Below the pieces are notes generated by a model. The model saw only the letters and a list, made by a program, of their open reading frames with translations. It was not told the DNA's origin and searched no databases. From an uncultured Senegalimassilia sp. (lineage in GTDB: Bacteria; Actinomycetota; Coriobacteriia; Coriobacteriales; Eggerthellaceae), in NCBI RefSeq assembly GCF_934636665.1, contig NZ_CAKUAT010000004.1, positions 84,514 through 148,513 on the forward strand: a DNA stretch of 64,000 nt. Reading direction: 5' to 3'. A program made the translations under genes and the position numbers. Below are positions 18,152-26,507 of the stretch, one piece after another. Each line of letters begins with the position of its first letter. Positions within the stretch are counted from its first letter, which is position 1.

Positions 18152-19945
18152 CTACACCAAGCCCTCGGGCACCTTGGTCTTCGGCTTGCCCTCCTGGCTT
18201 TCGTCAGCCTCGCGGATGGCGGCTCGGCGGATCTTGCCGTTGACGGTCTTGGGAAGTGCGTCGACGAACTCCACGATGCGGGGATATTTGTACGGCGCCG
18301 TGCGCTGCTTGACCCATTGCTGCAGCTCGCGCACGAGCACCTCGTTGCCCTCGAAACCTTCCGCAAGCACCACCGTGGCCTTGACCGCCTTGCCGCGCAC
18401 GGGGTCGGGCACGCCGGTGACGGCGCATTCGCGCACGGCGTCATGCTCGAGCAGCACGCTTTCGATCTCGAAGGGGCCGATACGGTACCCGGACGACTTG
18501 ATGACGTCGTCGTTGCGGCCGACGTACCACAGGTACCCGTCCTCATCGACCCAAGCGGTATCGCCGGTGTGGTACCAACCGTCGTACACGGCCGCTTCGG
18601 TTTTCTCGGGATTGCGGTAGTACTCCAGCATGATGCCCGGGGCCTTCTCATGCACATCGATGCAGATCTCGCCCGTCTCGCCGACGTCGCAACGGCTCCC
18701 GTCGCCGCGCTGCACCTCGATGGTGAACGCCGGCGATGGATGGCCCATGGAGCCGGGCTTGGGCACCGCATGCGTGAGGTTTGCCACCGTCAGCGGCGTC
18801 TCCGTCTGGCCGAAGCCCTCGAAGATGGTCAGCCCCGTGTGCTCCTTCCAGAAGTCGAACAGGTCGGGGTTGAGCGCCTCGCCGGCGGTGGTGCAATACG
18901 TGAGCGTGCTCAAATCATGGGCATCAACGTCGGCCTGCATCATCATACGGTACATGGTGGGCGGGCAGCAAAGCGTGGTGACGCCGTAGCGGGGGATCAG
19001 ATCCAAGATCTCATCGGCATGGAAGCGGTCGAAGTCGTACGTGAGCACGCACGCCTCCATGAGCCACTGGCCATAGTACTTGCCCCACACCGCCTTGCCC
19101 CAACCGGTGTCGGCGATGGTCAGATGCAGCCCGTCGGGCTTGACGTTGTGCCAATGCTTCGCCGTGACCAGGTGCGCCAATGCGTAGTAGGAATCATGCA
19201 ACACCATCTTGGGGTTGCCGGAGGTGCCGGAGGAGAAGTACATGAGCATGGGATCGCCGACGTGGGTTTCCACGCGGGAGAATCCCTCATCAGCGCTGCG
19301 CACGCCGGTGTTGAAATCATGCCAGCCCTCACGCTGGGCGGGCACGGCGCACACGCCTTCAGGGCCGGAGAGAACAGCGCCGACCGGGCCGTCGACGGCA
19401 AGCCAGTTGTCATCCGCATCCTTCTCGGTCAGGCCGCCGCCGGCGCCGTTGACCAAGAACAGGTTCTCGACCGAAGGGCAGCGATCCACCACGTTGTCCA
19501 CCACTTGCGCAATGGTGCCGATAGAAGTGCAGATGACGGCCTTGATGGAGGCGCCGTTCAGGCGATACTCCAGATCGTGCTCCTTGAGCATGAACGTCGC
19601 CGGCACCATGACGGCGCCGAGCTTGGCAAGCGCGGTGGCCACGAACCAGAACTGGTAATGGCGGCGCAAGATCACCATGACCATATCGCCTTTGCCCACG
19701 CCGTGCGCGGCAAGATAGTTCGCCGTCTTATCCGACCAGCGCTTCATGTCGGCGAAGGTGAACAGGTGCTCCTCGCCTTCGGGGTTGCACCACATCATGG
19801 CGCGGCGCTCGGGGTCGTTATCCGCGATGTCGTCCACCACATCATAGCCGAAGTTGAAGGTATCGGGGCACTGCACCTTGAAATCGGTGAGCACGCCCTG
19901 CTCGTCGTAGGTTTCCTCGCAGTAACGCAGATTGATGTTTCTCAT
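18152..19945 (-). CDS. AMP-dependent acyl-CoA synthetase, medium-chain/aryl type
   Basis: The 597-residue ANL-superfamily ligase activates a carboxylic acid with ATP to the acyl-adenylate and then the CoA thioester. The P-loop YFSSGTSGNPKM, the core motif GFGQTETPLTVANL, the hinge YHTGDTAWVDEDGYLWYVGR and the C-terminal catalytic lysine NGKIRR are all present. Overall it resembles medium-chain (ACSM-like) synthetases more than acetyl-CoA synthetase. ATG 19945 (MRNINLRYCEE) is used; GGAAG lies 12 nt upstream, slightly far. With the downstream VOR enzyme it could link free acids and 2-oxoacids through shared acyl-CoA. The natural acid is not known. Confidence 0.88.
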   Translation of the reverse strand: MRNINLRYCEETYDEQGVLTDFKVQCPDTFNFGYDVVDDIADNDPERRAMMWCNPEGEEHLFTFADMKRWSDKTANYLAAHGVGKGDMVMVILRRHYQFWFVATALAKLGAVMVPATFMLKEHDLEYRLNGASIKAVICTSIGTIAQVVDNVVDRCPSVENLFLVNGAGGGLTEKDADDNWLAVDGPVGAVLSGPEGVCAVPAQREGWHDFNTGVRSADEGFSRVETHVGDPMLMYFSSGTSGNPKMVLHDSYYALAHLVTAKHWHNVKPDGLHLTIADTGWGKAVWGKYYGQWLMEACVLTYDFDRFHADEILDLIPRYGVTTLCCPPTMYRMMMQADVDAHDLSTLTYCTTAGEALNPDLFDFWKEHTGLTIFEGFGQTETPLTVANLTHAVPKPGSMGHPSPAFTIEVQRGDGSRCDVGETGEICIDVHEKAPGIMLEYYRNPEKTEAAVYDGWYHTGDTAWVDEDGYLWYVGRNDDVIKSSGYRIGPFEIESVLLEHDAVRECAVTGVPDPVRGKAVKATVVLAEGFEGNEVLVRELQQWVKQRTAPYKYPRIVEFVDALPKTVNGKIRRAAIREADESQEGKPKTKVPEGLV

Positions 19946-20050
19946 GATGTTGCCGAACTTCCTTGAAATTTGGTGCGCGGAACCGGACCGCGCACAATGC
20001 GGTCGATAAGAAGGTTGGTTTTTGGCAAGCAACCCTAGGCGAGCGCTTGC

Positions 20051-20632
20051 CTAGATAATGTCTTCCTTCGCCTTCAAAACGACAGCCAGGAATTTGCACG
20101 GTGCGCCATCGATGGCGATCATGCCGTGCCCACGGCCGGAATCATAGAGCAGCATATCGCCGGGGCCGAGCTCCTCGGTGTGCTCCTCGTACTGGAAGCG
20201 CATGCGGCCCTCCAGGATGTAATCGAGCTCCTGCCCGCTGTGATAGGACAGATGGATGGGCTTGTCCTGAAGCTCAGGGCGAAAATCGGCCGTCACGAAG
20301 AACGGCTCGCACAGCTTGTTGCGGTAATGCGGGGCCTTGTGAAGGTATTCAAGGCCGCTGCGGCGCTTGACGGCCAGGCCCTCATCGGCGCGCGTAAGGG
20401 TATAGCCCGTCAGGTGCGGGGTTTCACCGGTGAGCAGCTCGATGGGGTCGACGCCCAGGTTCGCCGCGCACTTGTACAGGAAAGTGAACGAAAGCTCCTC
20501 GGCGCCCGATTCCTGCGCCTGGTACTCGGCCAGGCTGCGGCCGGTGGCATCAGCCATCTCCTGCATGGTCAGGCCCATATCCTCGCGCAGCGCGCGGATC
20601 CTGTTCGCCACCTCTTGATAATTCGGCTCCAT
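20051..20632 (-). CDS. XRE-family regulator with C-terminal cupin
   Basis: The 193-residue protein has an N-terminal helix-turn-helix (VANRIRALREDMGLTMQEMADATGRSLAEYQ, residues about 8-40) and a C-terminal cupin (SYHSGQELDYILEGRMRF and LGPGDMLLYDSGRGHGMIAI), the usual design for small-molecule-responsive repressors. GGAGGT lies nine nt before ATG 20632. The acyl-CoA synthetase and VOR genes start 105 nt downstream on the same strand, so it probably controls its own operon in response to a carboxylate or related metabolite. That role is inferred. The 125 nt upstream contain a TATGAT -10-like sequence but no strong -35. Confidence 0.85.
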   Translation of the reverse strand: MEPNYQEVANRIRALREDMGLTMQEMADATGRSLAEYQAQESGAEELSFTFLYKCAANLGVDPIELLTGETPHLTGYTLTRADEGLAVKRRSGLEYLHKAPHYRNKLCEPFFVTADFRPELQDKPIHLSYHSGQELDYILEGRMRFQYEEHTEELGPGDMLLYDSGRGHGMIAIDGAPCKFLAVVLKAKEDII

Positions 20633-20713
20633 GAAAACCTGACCTCCTCACATGCAATTACGTCAAAATCATAGTAAATAAATGGTACGCGCGAAATTGT
20701 TTCCAATATGTTT

Positions 20714-20743
20714 CATGCCGGCGAAGAAGCCTTCGCCGGCATG
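20714..20743. terminator. Strong hairpin between rsmB and the XRE-cupin gene
   Basis: A thirteen-pair stem CATGCCGGCGAAG / CTTCGCCGGCATG with loop AAGC (20714-20726, 20731-20743). It lies just after the rsmB stop on the minus strand. There is no U run on either side, so termination may be weak or factor-assisted. Confidence 0.5.
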
Positions 20744-20759
20744 AAAACGGGATCTTATA

Positions 20760-22754
20760 TTATTCCTGCGGCTTACGGACGAAGCGCACGGCGAAGTGCG
20801 CATCCGACGAGCCGGGGGCAAGGCGGGTTGCAAGGCAGTTGCGACCGCACAGCTGATCGAGCGTGAAGCCGGCGCCCTCCTCGCTGTCCAGGAACGCCTT
20901 CACCACGCCGGCGTTCTCCTCGCGCGTGACCGTGCACGTGGAGTATGCCAACGCACCGCCCGGGGCCACGTGGCCCGCCGCGGCCTTGAGCATTCCCAGC
21001 TGGGTTTCCACGAAACCGGCCAGGTCTTCCTCGCTCGTGCGCCAACGAATCTCAGGGTGGCGGCGAAGCGTGCCCATGCCCGAACACGGAGCGTCCACGA
21101 AGATGAACGAGAACATGCGATCGGGCATTATGTTGTCGAGCTCGAGCGCATTGCCGGTGAAGGCCTCGGTCACCACGACGCCGTACTGTTCGGCTCGCTT
21201 CTCGAGCAGACGCGTCTTGTAGGCGTGGTTGTCGATGGTGACGTACTCCTCGATCTGCGACCCGTACTTGCGGCAGGCGTTGGACTGCAGCAGGATGGTC
21301 TTCGTGGCGCGGCCGGCGCCGATCTCGAGCACGCTTTCGGGCTTCTCGTCGGGAAGCACGTTGGCGGCCACCATCTGCGCGGCGGCGTCGGAGACCAAGA
21401 TCTTGCCCTGGTCGAGCTGACGGGCAAGCGCGGGCACCAGCAGGGCACGGCTTTCGGGCACGCGCAGGCAACCCTGCACGTTCATGTCGCCGAGCGCAAC
21501 CGGCTGCACTTCCTCTTCCGCACGCTCAAAGGCCTTGAGCACGTGGTCATCGTCCACCTTGCAGGCGTTGACGGCCACATACAGCGGCGCCTGCTCGTTG
21601 GATGCACGCATGAACTCGATGGCGGCTTGCGGGCCCATCTCCTCCATGAGCTTCTTGGCCATCCACGTGGGGAACGCCTGGGTGCGGGCAAGCGCATCAA
21701 GATCGGTAGCCGGGTTTCCGAACGGGAAATCAATGCGCAGGCGCACGATCTTGTGCAGCACGGCATTGGCCACACGTGCCGCGGGGCCCGGGCTGAACGA
21801 CTTCACCATTTCCACGCCCTGGTCGACCGCCGCATGAGCCTCCTTGCCCAGGAAGATGAGCTCGTACGTGGAGATCTGCAGCGCGTCGCGCGTCTCGCGG
21901 AAGATGTCCTCGGGCGTGTCGAGCGCACGGTCGATGATCTCGTCGAGCGTGCCGCGGGCGCTTACCGTGCCAAGGGCGAGCAGCGTGGCGAACGCGCGGT
22001 CTTCCACGGACATGGTGGACTTGTCGATCACCTGGGCGATGACGTCCTGCGCGAACGCGTTGCGCTCGCGGACGGTGCGCACCACGTCGAGAGCCGCCAA
22101 GCGAGCAGGCGTTGCGTTGGACTTGCGACGCGGGCGTGCCGGCTTGGCAGAACCGCGGAAGCCGCCCTTTTCGCCGCCGCGCGGCGCGCCCTGGGCACCC
22201 TGCTCAGGCTTGCGACGCGGGTCGCGAGCAGTATTACGGCCGCGGAAATCGGGCTTCGGCTCGCGCGCGGGACGATCGGAGCCGGCATGCTGCGCGGCCT
22301 CGGGACGCTGGCCGCCCTCGCCGCCCTCGCGCTTGAAGTCGGGCTTGCCGTCGCGTTTGAAATCGCGTTTCGGGCCGCGATCGCCCTTATATCCGCCGCG
22401 ACGATCGTCACGGCCGCCGTTGTAGCCGCCGCGGCGCTCGTCGCGCCCGCCGTTGCCGCGATACTCGCGCTTCTCACCGTCGCGACCGCCGTTACCGCGG
22501 AAATCCCGCTTCTCGCCGTCACGGCCGCGGTATCCGCCCTTTCCGCCATCGCGGCGCTGGCCATCTCGGCCACCCTGACCGCGATTACCGCCACGACGGT
22601 CGTCGCGGCCGCCGAAGCCGCCTTTGCCGCCATCGCGGCGCGGGCCGCCCTGGCGATTGCCGTGGCCGCCGTGCTGGCCGCCCTTTCGATAGCCGCCGTT
22701 GCCGCCTTCGCGGCGCTGACGCGGCGCGCCTTCGTTGTTATGCTGTTCAGCCAC
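20760..22754 (-). CDS. rsmB: 16S rRNA (cytosine(967)-C5)-methyltransferase RsmB with long RG/DR-rich N-terminal extension
   Basis: Methylates C967 of 16S rRNA using SAM. The conserved part starts near residue 212 (ATPARLAALDVVRTV, NusB-like domain) and continues to the methyltransferase with VLEIGAGRATKTILL (SAM site), VDAPCSGMG and the catalytic YSTCTVTREEN. The unusual part is residues about 10-210, a low-complexity tract rich in Arg, Gly and Asp with repeated GGRD-RRGGY-like units, resembling the RGG tails of RNA-binding proteins. The family is normally about 430-450 residues, while this one is 664. The start is GTG 22754, with GGGAGGG five nt upstream and an eight-nt overlap with fmt. Confidence 0.92.
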   Translation of the reverse strand: MAEQHNNEGAPRQRREGGNGGYRKGGQHGGHGNRQGGPRRDGGKGGFGGRDDRRGGNRGQGGRDGQRRDGGKGGYRGRDGEKRDFRGNGGRDGEKREYRGNGGRDERRGGYNGGRDDRRGGYKGDRGPKRDFKRDGKPDFKREGGEGGQRPEAAQHAGSDRPAREPKPDFRGRNTARDPRRKPEQGAQGAPRGGEKGGFRGSAKPARPRRKSNATPARLAALDVVRTVRERNAFAQDVIAQVIDKSTMSVEDRAFATLLALGTVSARGTLDEIIDRALDTPEDIFRETRDALQISTYELIFLGKEAHAAVDQGVEMVKSFSPGPAARVANAVLHKIVRLRIDFPFGNPATDLDALARTQAFPTWMAKKLMEEMGPQAAIEFMRASNEQAPLYVAVNACKVDDDHVLKAFERAEEEVQPVALGDMNVQGCLRVPESRALLVPALARQLDQGKILVSDAAAQMVAANVLPDEKPESVLEIGAGRATKTILLQSNACRKYGSQIEEYVTIDNHAYKTRLLEKRAEQYGVVVTEAFTGNALELDNIMPDRMFSFIFVDAPCSGMGTLRRHPEIRWRTSEEDLAGFVETQLGMLKAAAGHVAPGGALAYSTCTVTREENAGVVKAFLDSEEGAGFTLDQLCGRNCLATRLAPGSSDAHFAVRFVRKPQE

Positions 22755-23703
22755 GCGGGCCCTCCCAAGTCTTAGTGTCTTCCTTGATTCCCTGAATGCC
22801 TGCGGCAAACGCCTTGGCCGCCATGGCCGCCTTGCCTGCAGGCTTCACTTCTAAAAGCTCGATGACGCCGTCCGCGGCGCCCAAGTACAAACGCTTCGCG
22901 GCGAACCGCACGCTGCCCGGCCCCATGCCCGCGCATGCCGCATCCGCCTGGTCGGCTGGCGCCGGTTGCGCGGCGAGCACGGTGACGTCCTTGCCCGCGA
23001 CGGTCACATGCGCCGGATGGGCGGCGCTTGATGCGCGCACCTTGCGGCACGCCTGCTCCACCGTGTCGGCAGGGCTGAGCGAAAGCTCGTCCTTGCCGAT
23101 CTTCTCGGCGTAGGTGACGCGCTCCTCATCCTGGCGCGTCCAGCGGATGCACCCCGCCTCCAGCTGCGAAAGCGCCGTGAGCAGCGCGTGCGCGCCCAGG
23201 TCGGCAAGCAAGTCGGTAAGCAGCGCAACGTCCTTGTCGCCCACTTCAAGCGATCGGCACACGCAGTAGTCGCCCGTGTCGAGCCCCTCCTCCATGCGCA
23301 TGATGCACACGCCGGCCTCCTCGTCGCCGGACAGGATGGCGCGCTCGATGGGAGCGGCGCCGCGCCAGCGCGGCAACAACGAAGCGTGTACGTTCAGGCA
23401 ACCATGCTTGGGGATGGACAGCACCTCGGCGGGCAGCAGCATGCCGTAAGCGGCAACGCAGATGACATCGGGCTCAAGCGCCGCGAGCACCTGCTGCTGA
23501 TCGACGTCGCGCAGCGTCTTGGGCGTGAACACGGGGATGCCGCGCTCGCACGCCTCGACCTTCACCGGGCTGGGCACCAGCTGCTTGCCGCGGCCGCGTA
23601 CGGCGTCGGGGCGCGTGTAGACGGCCACCACGTCGTGCTGCGAGGCAAGCTCGGAGAGCACCGATGCGGCGAAGTCGGGCGTGCCCATGAATACGATGCG
23701 CAT
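22747..23703 (-). CDS. fmt: Methionyl-tRNA formyltransferase
   Basis: Formylates Met-tRNA(fMet) with 10-formyl-THF for initiation. The 318-residue protein has FMGTPDFAASVL at the N-terminus, the folate-site segment CLNVHASLLPRWRGAAPIERAI and the C-terminal OB-like domain. ATG 23703 is five nt after the def stop; the stop overlaps rsmB. def-fmt-rsmB form a typical translation cluster. Confidence 0.96.
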   Translation of the reverse strand: MRIVFMGTPDFAASVLSELASQHDVVAVYTRPDAVRGRGKQLVPSPVKVEACERGIPVFTPKTLRDVDQQQVLAALEPDVICVAAYGMLLPAEVLSIPKHGCLNVHASLLPRWRGAAPIERAILSGDEEAGVCIMRMEEGLDTGDYCVCRSLEVGDKDVALLTDLLADLGAHALLTALSQLEAGCIRWTRQDEERVTYAEKIGKDELSLSPADTVEQACRKVRASSAAHPAHVTVAGKDVTVLAAQPAPADQADAACAGMGPGSVRFAAKRLYLGAADGVIELLEVKPAGKAAMAAKAFAAGIQGIKEDTKTWEGPRG

Positions 23704-23708
23704 GTCCC

Positions 23709-24242
23709 CTACGCCTCCACCGAAGTCTCGCCGGGGCGCGCACCGGCTGCCAGGGCGCGCTCGTAATCCTCGAGGGCCTTCAGGCGGACCATGGGCTCGG
23801 CGCGCTCGAACATGGTGACGCCGTCAAGGTGGTCGGTCTCGTGCTGCAGGCAGCGGCCGAGCAGCCCGTCGCCCTCGATCTCCCAAAGCTGGCCATCAAG
23901 ATCGTAATAACGGCAGCGGGCGAACGGCGGGCGCGCGATAGGCACGGAGATGCCGGGGATGGAAAGGCAGCCCTCGTCCTCCGCGACCGGCTCGCCTTCG
24001 CGGGCGACGATGACGGGGTTGAGCATGACGATGGGCTCGCGGACGCCGTCCTCCTGGTCGCAGTCGATGACCACGAGGCGTTTGAGCACGCCCACCTGGG
24101 GCGCGGCAAGGCCGCAGCCGGCGTTCTTGTACATGACGTGGGCCATCTGCTTGGCCAGGCGCTTCAAGCTCTTGTCATTGAAATCGCAGGGCTCGCACAC
24201 CGTGTTAAGCAGCGGGTCGGGCGATTGCACGATTGAAAGCAT
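23709..24242 (-). CDS. def: Peptide deformylase
   Basis: Removes the formyl group from nascent N-terminal Met. The 177-residue metal enzyme has the three family motifs: GCGLAAPQ (residues 42-49), EGCLSIP (metal ligand Cys92) and QHETDHLDG (metal ligands His134 and His138, catalytic Glu135). ATG 24242 has AAAAGGAA six nt upstream, better than the ATG at 24248. It is the first gene of def-fmt-rsmB. Confidence 0.96.
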   Translation of the reverse strand: MLSIVQSPDPLLNTVCEPCDFNDKSLKRLAKQMAHVMYKNAGCGLAAPQVGVLKRLVVIDCDQEDGVREPIVMLNPVIVAREGEPVAEDEGCLSIPGISVPIARPPFARCRYYDLDGQLWEIEGDGLLGRCLQHETDHLDGVTMFERAEPMVRLKALEDYERALAAGARPGETSVEA

Positions 24243-24459
24243 ATGCATTTCCTTTTGCGGGTAGGTATGGTTGGCGGCGGGTGCGCAAAACGCCCGCCTT
24301 TCTAATCCGATTATTGTGACATGCGCGCGCACCTAACGCCCTTGCGGGCGCAAAGTTCCACAAAACCCCTGCTCGGCATGAATGGAAACGAAGGTCTGCC
24401 AATGGCGGCCGACAAGATGGTCGCGCCATGCGAGCGCGATGCCGGGAAGCGCGACAGCG

Positions 24460-26337
24460 CTACCTGCCCGAAGCCGCGCTTTCGGCGTGGGCCCTTTTGC
24501 GGGCGGTCAGCTCGCGCTGCATGGCGGCCACGGTCTCGAACATAAGCTCGTAGTCCTCGGGCGACATGGACGCAGGGGCCGACATCTGCGCGCGCATAGC
24601 GGAGACGGCCTCCTCCGCATCGCCGATGGAAAGCTCCTCGACCAAAAACGCCGCCAGGTCCTCGGGCACCGCCGATTCGGGAACGCCCCTTGTCAGGAAG
24701 CCGGCCGCACGAGGCTCGGCCATGCTCGCCGCGCCCACGATGGCGGCCGGCGCCGCCCCGGGATCTTCGGCCAAGGTATCGAGCATGCTGGCGGATACGG
24801 CTGCGCACGCCGGATCGTGCCACTGCACCGAGGCAAGGGCGTCGGCGTGAACGAGGGCCAGATCGGTACGGGCGGCGCACAGCGCCAGCAGCTGACGCTC
24901 GAACCTGCGCCGGTTCATCTCGGACTGCGGCAGGCGGCGGCGCGCCGGGGCCACAGGGGCTCCGTGATCGCCACGACCGCCGGCAGCAGGCGCTTCCGCA
25001 TCGAAGACGCGCGGGGGCTTAAGGGCCGCCAACTGCCCCAACACGTCGTTCTCGTCGGCGCGGGCGCGGCTGGCGATCTGGCGTGCGTAGTCCTTGGCGA
25101 GCAGCGAGTCCTTGATAGGCGCCAGAACGCTGAGCGCATCGGCGACGGCGCCGGAACGGCCTTCCGCACGTGAAAGGTCCCAGTTCCCCAACCTTCGGTC
25201 GATGCCGTATTCCAGCAAGGGCTTCGCCTGGTCGATCAGGGCCTGCAGCTCACGGCCGCCGTGGGCGTCGATGAACTCGGCGGGGTCGAGGTTATCGGGC
25301 AGCGTCACGGCGAACAGGTCGATGCGGGCGACGCCGGCCTCGGGCGTCATGGAGGAGTCGATAAACTGCAAGGCGCGATCGGCGGCGCGCTGACCTGCGG
25401 CGTCGCCGTCGAACAGGTACACGATGCGGTTGCGGGCATGACGCGACAGCACGCGGATGTGCGTGCGCGTGAGCGCCGTTCCCAAAGTGGCGACCGCATT
25501 GCGGATGCCGGCCTCGTGCATGGCGATGACGTCGGTGTAGCCCTCCGACACCACGGCCACGCCCGTTGATGCCATGGCCGCCTTCGCCTTGTCGAGCGCA
25601 TACAGCATGCGCCCCTTGTGGAACAGGGGCGTTTCCTGGCTGTTCAGGTACTTCGGCTCGCCCTTGCCGATCACGCGCCCGCCGAAGGCGATGCATTGCC
25701 CCTGCTCGTCTTTGATGGGGAACATCACGCGATTGAAGAATCGGTCGCGCACCCGCCCGTCGGAGCCGACGACGGCCACGTTGGCCTGGATCATCTCGTT
25801 GGATTGAAAGCCCTTCGACGCCAGATGACGCACGAGCGCGCCTTGGCCGGGCGCGAAGCCGAGCATCCAGGTTTTCGGGATATCGCCGCCCAGCCCGCGC
25901 TGCGAAAGGTATGCGCGCGCGGCTCCGGCCTGCGGGCTTTTGCTGCGCATGAGCTGCATATGGAAGAACTCCGCGGCCTCCGCGCACACGGCACGCAGCC
26001 GCGCTTTTGCGCCCTGCCCCATGCCGGGCCCTCGTTTGGCCTGATCATCGGCGATGTCGATATGGGCTCGCTCGGCTAGGTAGCGCACCGCCTCGGGAAA
26101 CGACAGGTCCTGGGACTTCATGACGAAGGCGAACACATCGCCGCCTTCCCCGCAACCGAAGCAATGCCACAGCTGCAGGGCCGGGTCAATCTTACACGAC
26201 GGTGTTTTCTCGTTATGAAACGGGCAGCACAGCCAGAAATCGCGGCCGCGCTGCTTTACCGGGCCCGTCTCACCCATGATGGCCACCAAGTCGCTGGCCT
26301 CGCGGACCTTTTGGATATCCTCATCGCTGATCGCCAT
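24460..26337 (-). CDS. dnaG: DNA primase
   Basis: Makes RNA primers at the replication fork. The 625-residue protein has the N-terminal CHC2 zinc finger (Cys38, His41, Cys59, Cys62 in CCPFHNEKTPSC and WHCFGCGEGGDVF), the RNA polymerase core (SEGYTDVIAMHEAG, the Toprim glutamate; YLFDGDAAGQRA, the DxD) and a divergent C-terminal helicase-binding part with an Ala-rich linker. ATG 26337 is taken as the start by homology, as the Shine-Dalgarno is weak. It is divergent from dgt, which is often the neighbour of dnaG in actinobacteria and firmicutes. Downstream 24243-24459 shows no gene. Confidence 0.95.
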   Translation of the reverse strand: MAISDEDIQKVREASDLVAIMGETGPVKQRGRDFWLCCPFHNEKTPSCKIDPALQLWHCFGCGEGGDVFAFVMKSQDLSFPEAVRYLAERAHIDIADDQAKRGPGMGQGAKARLRAVCAEAAEFFHMQLMRSKSPQAGAARAYLSQRGLGGDIPKTWMLGFAPGQGALVRHLASKGFQSNEMIQANVAVVGSDGRVRDRFFNRVMFPIKDEQGQCIAFGGRVIGKGEPKYLNSQETPLFHKGRMLYALDKAKAAMASTGVAVVSEGYTDVIAMHEAGIRNAVATLGTALTRTHIRVLSRHARNRIVYLFDGDAAGQRAADRALQFIDSSMTPEAGVARIDLFAVTLPDNLDPAEFIDAHGGRELQALIDQAKPLLEYGIDRRLGNWDLSRAEGRSGAVADALSVLAPIKDSLLAKDYARQIASRARADENDVLGQLAALKPPRVFDAEAPAAGGRGDHGAPVAPARRRLPQSEMNRRRFERQLLALCAARTDLALVHADALASVQWHDPACAAVSASMLDTLAEDPGAAPAAIVGAASMAEPRAAGFLTRGVPESAVPEDLAAFLVEELSIGDAEEAVSAMRAQMSAPASMSPEDYELMFETVAAMQRELTARKRAHAESAASGR

Positions 26338-26440
26338 GGATGTGACCGAACCCCCGCCTGATGACCGTATGCCTGATAACGGCCGCGCAAAGGCGTGCCG
26401 TTTTGCTTTTCTGAGCAAAGTATACCGCATAGAACCTATG

Positions 26441-26470
26441 TTCCCGTATCAGCGGCACCTGCGATACAAT
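26441..26470 (+). promoter_or_regulatory. Probable promoter of dgt-yfcE
   Basis: TTCCCG (26441-26446), 18 nt, TACAAT (26465-26470), then dgt at 26508. On the other strand a TATACT (26418-26423 region) may be the -10 of dnaG. Confidence 0.45.
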
Positions 26471-26507
26471 ATGTCCGTAACATCTCGACATGCGGAAAGG
26501 AAACGCC

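Noticed and set aside
20714..20743. 13-pair hairpin as a canonical intrinsic terminator
   Set aside because: No U run on either strand, so I list it only as a hairpin with low confidence.
22140..22740. GC-rich repetitive stretch as a CRISPR array
   Set aside because: Units are short, in frame and lack spacers; they encode the RG-rich tail of RsmB.
20796..22775. 659-codon plus-strand open frame opposite rsmB
   Set aside because: It mirrors the RG-rich repeat as Ala/Val/Ile repeats; no motif, no ribosome site.
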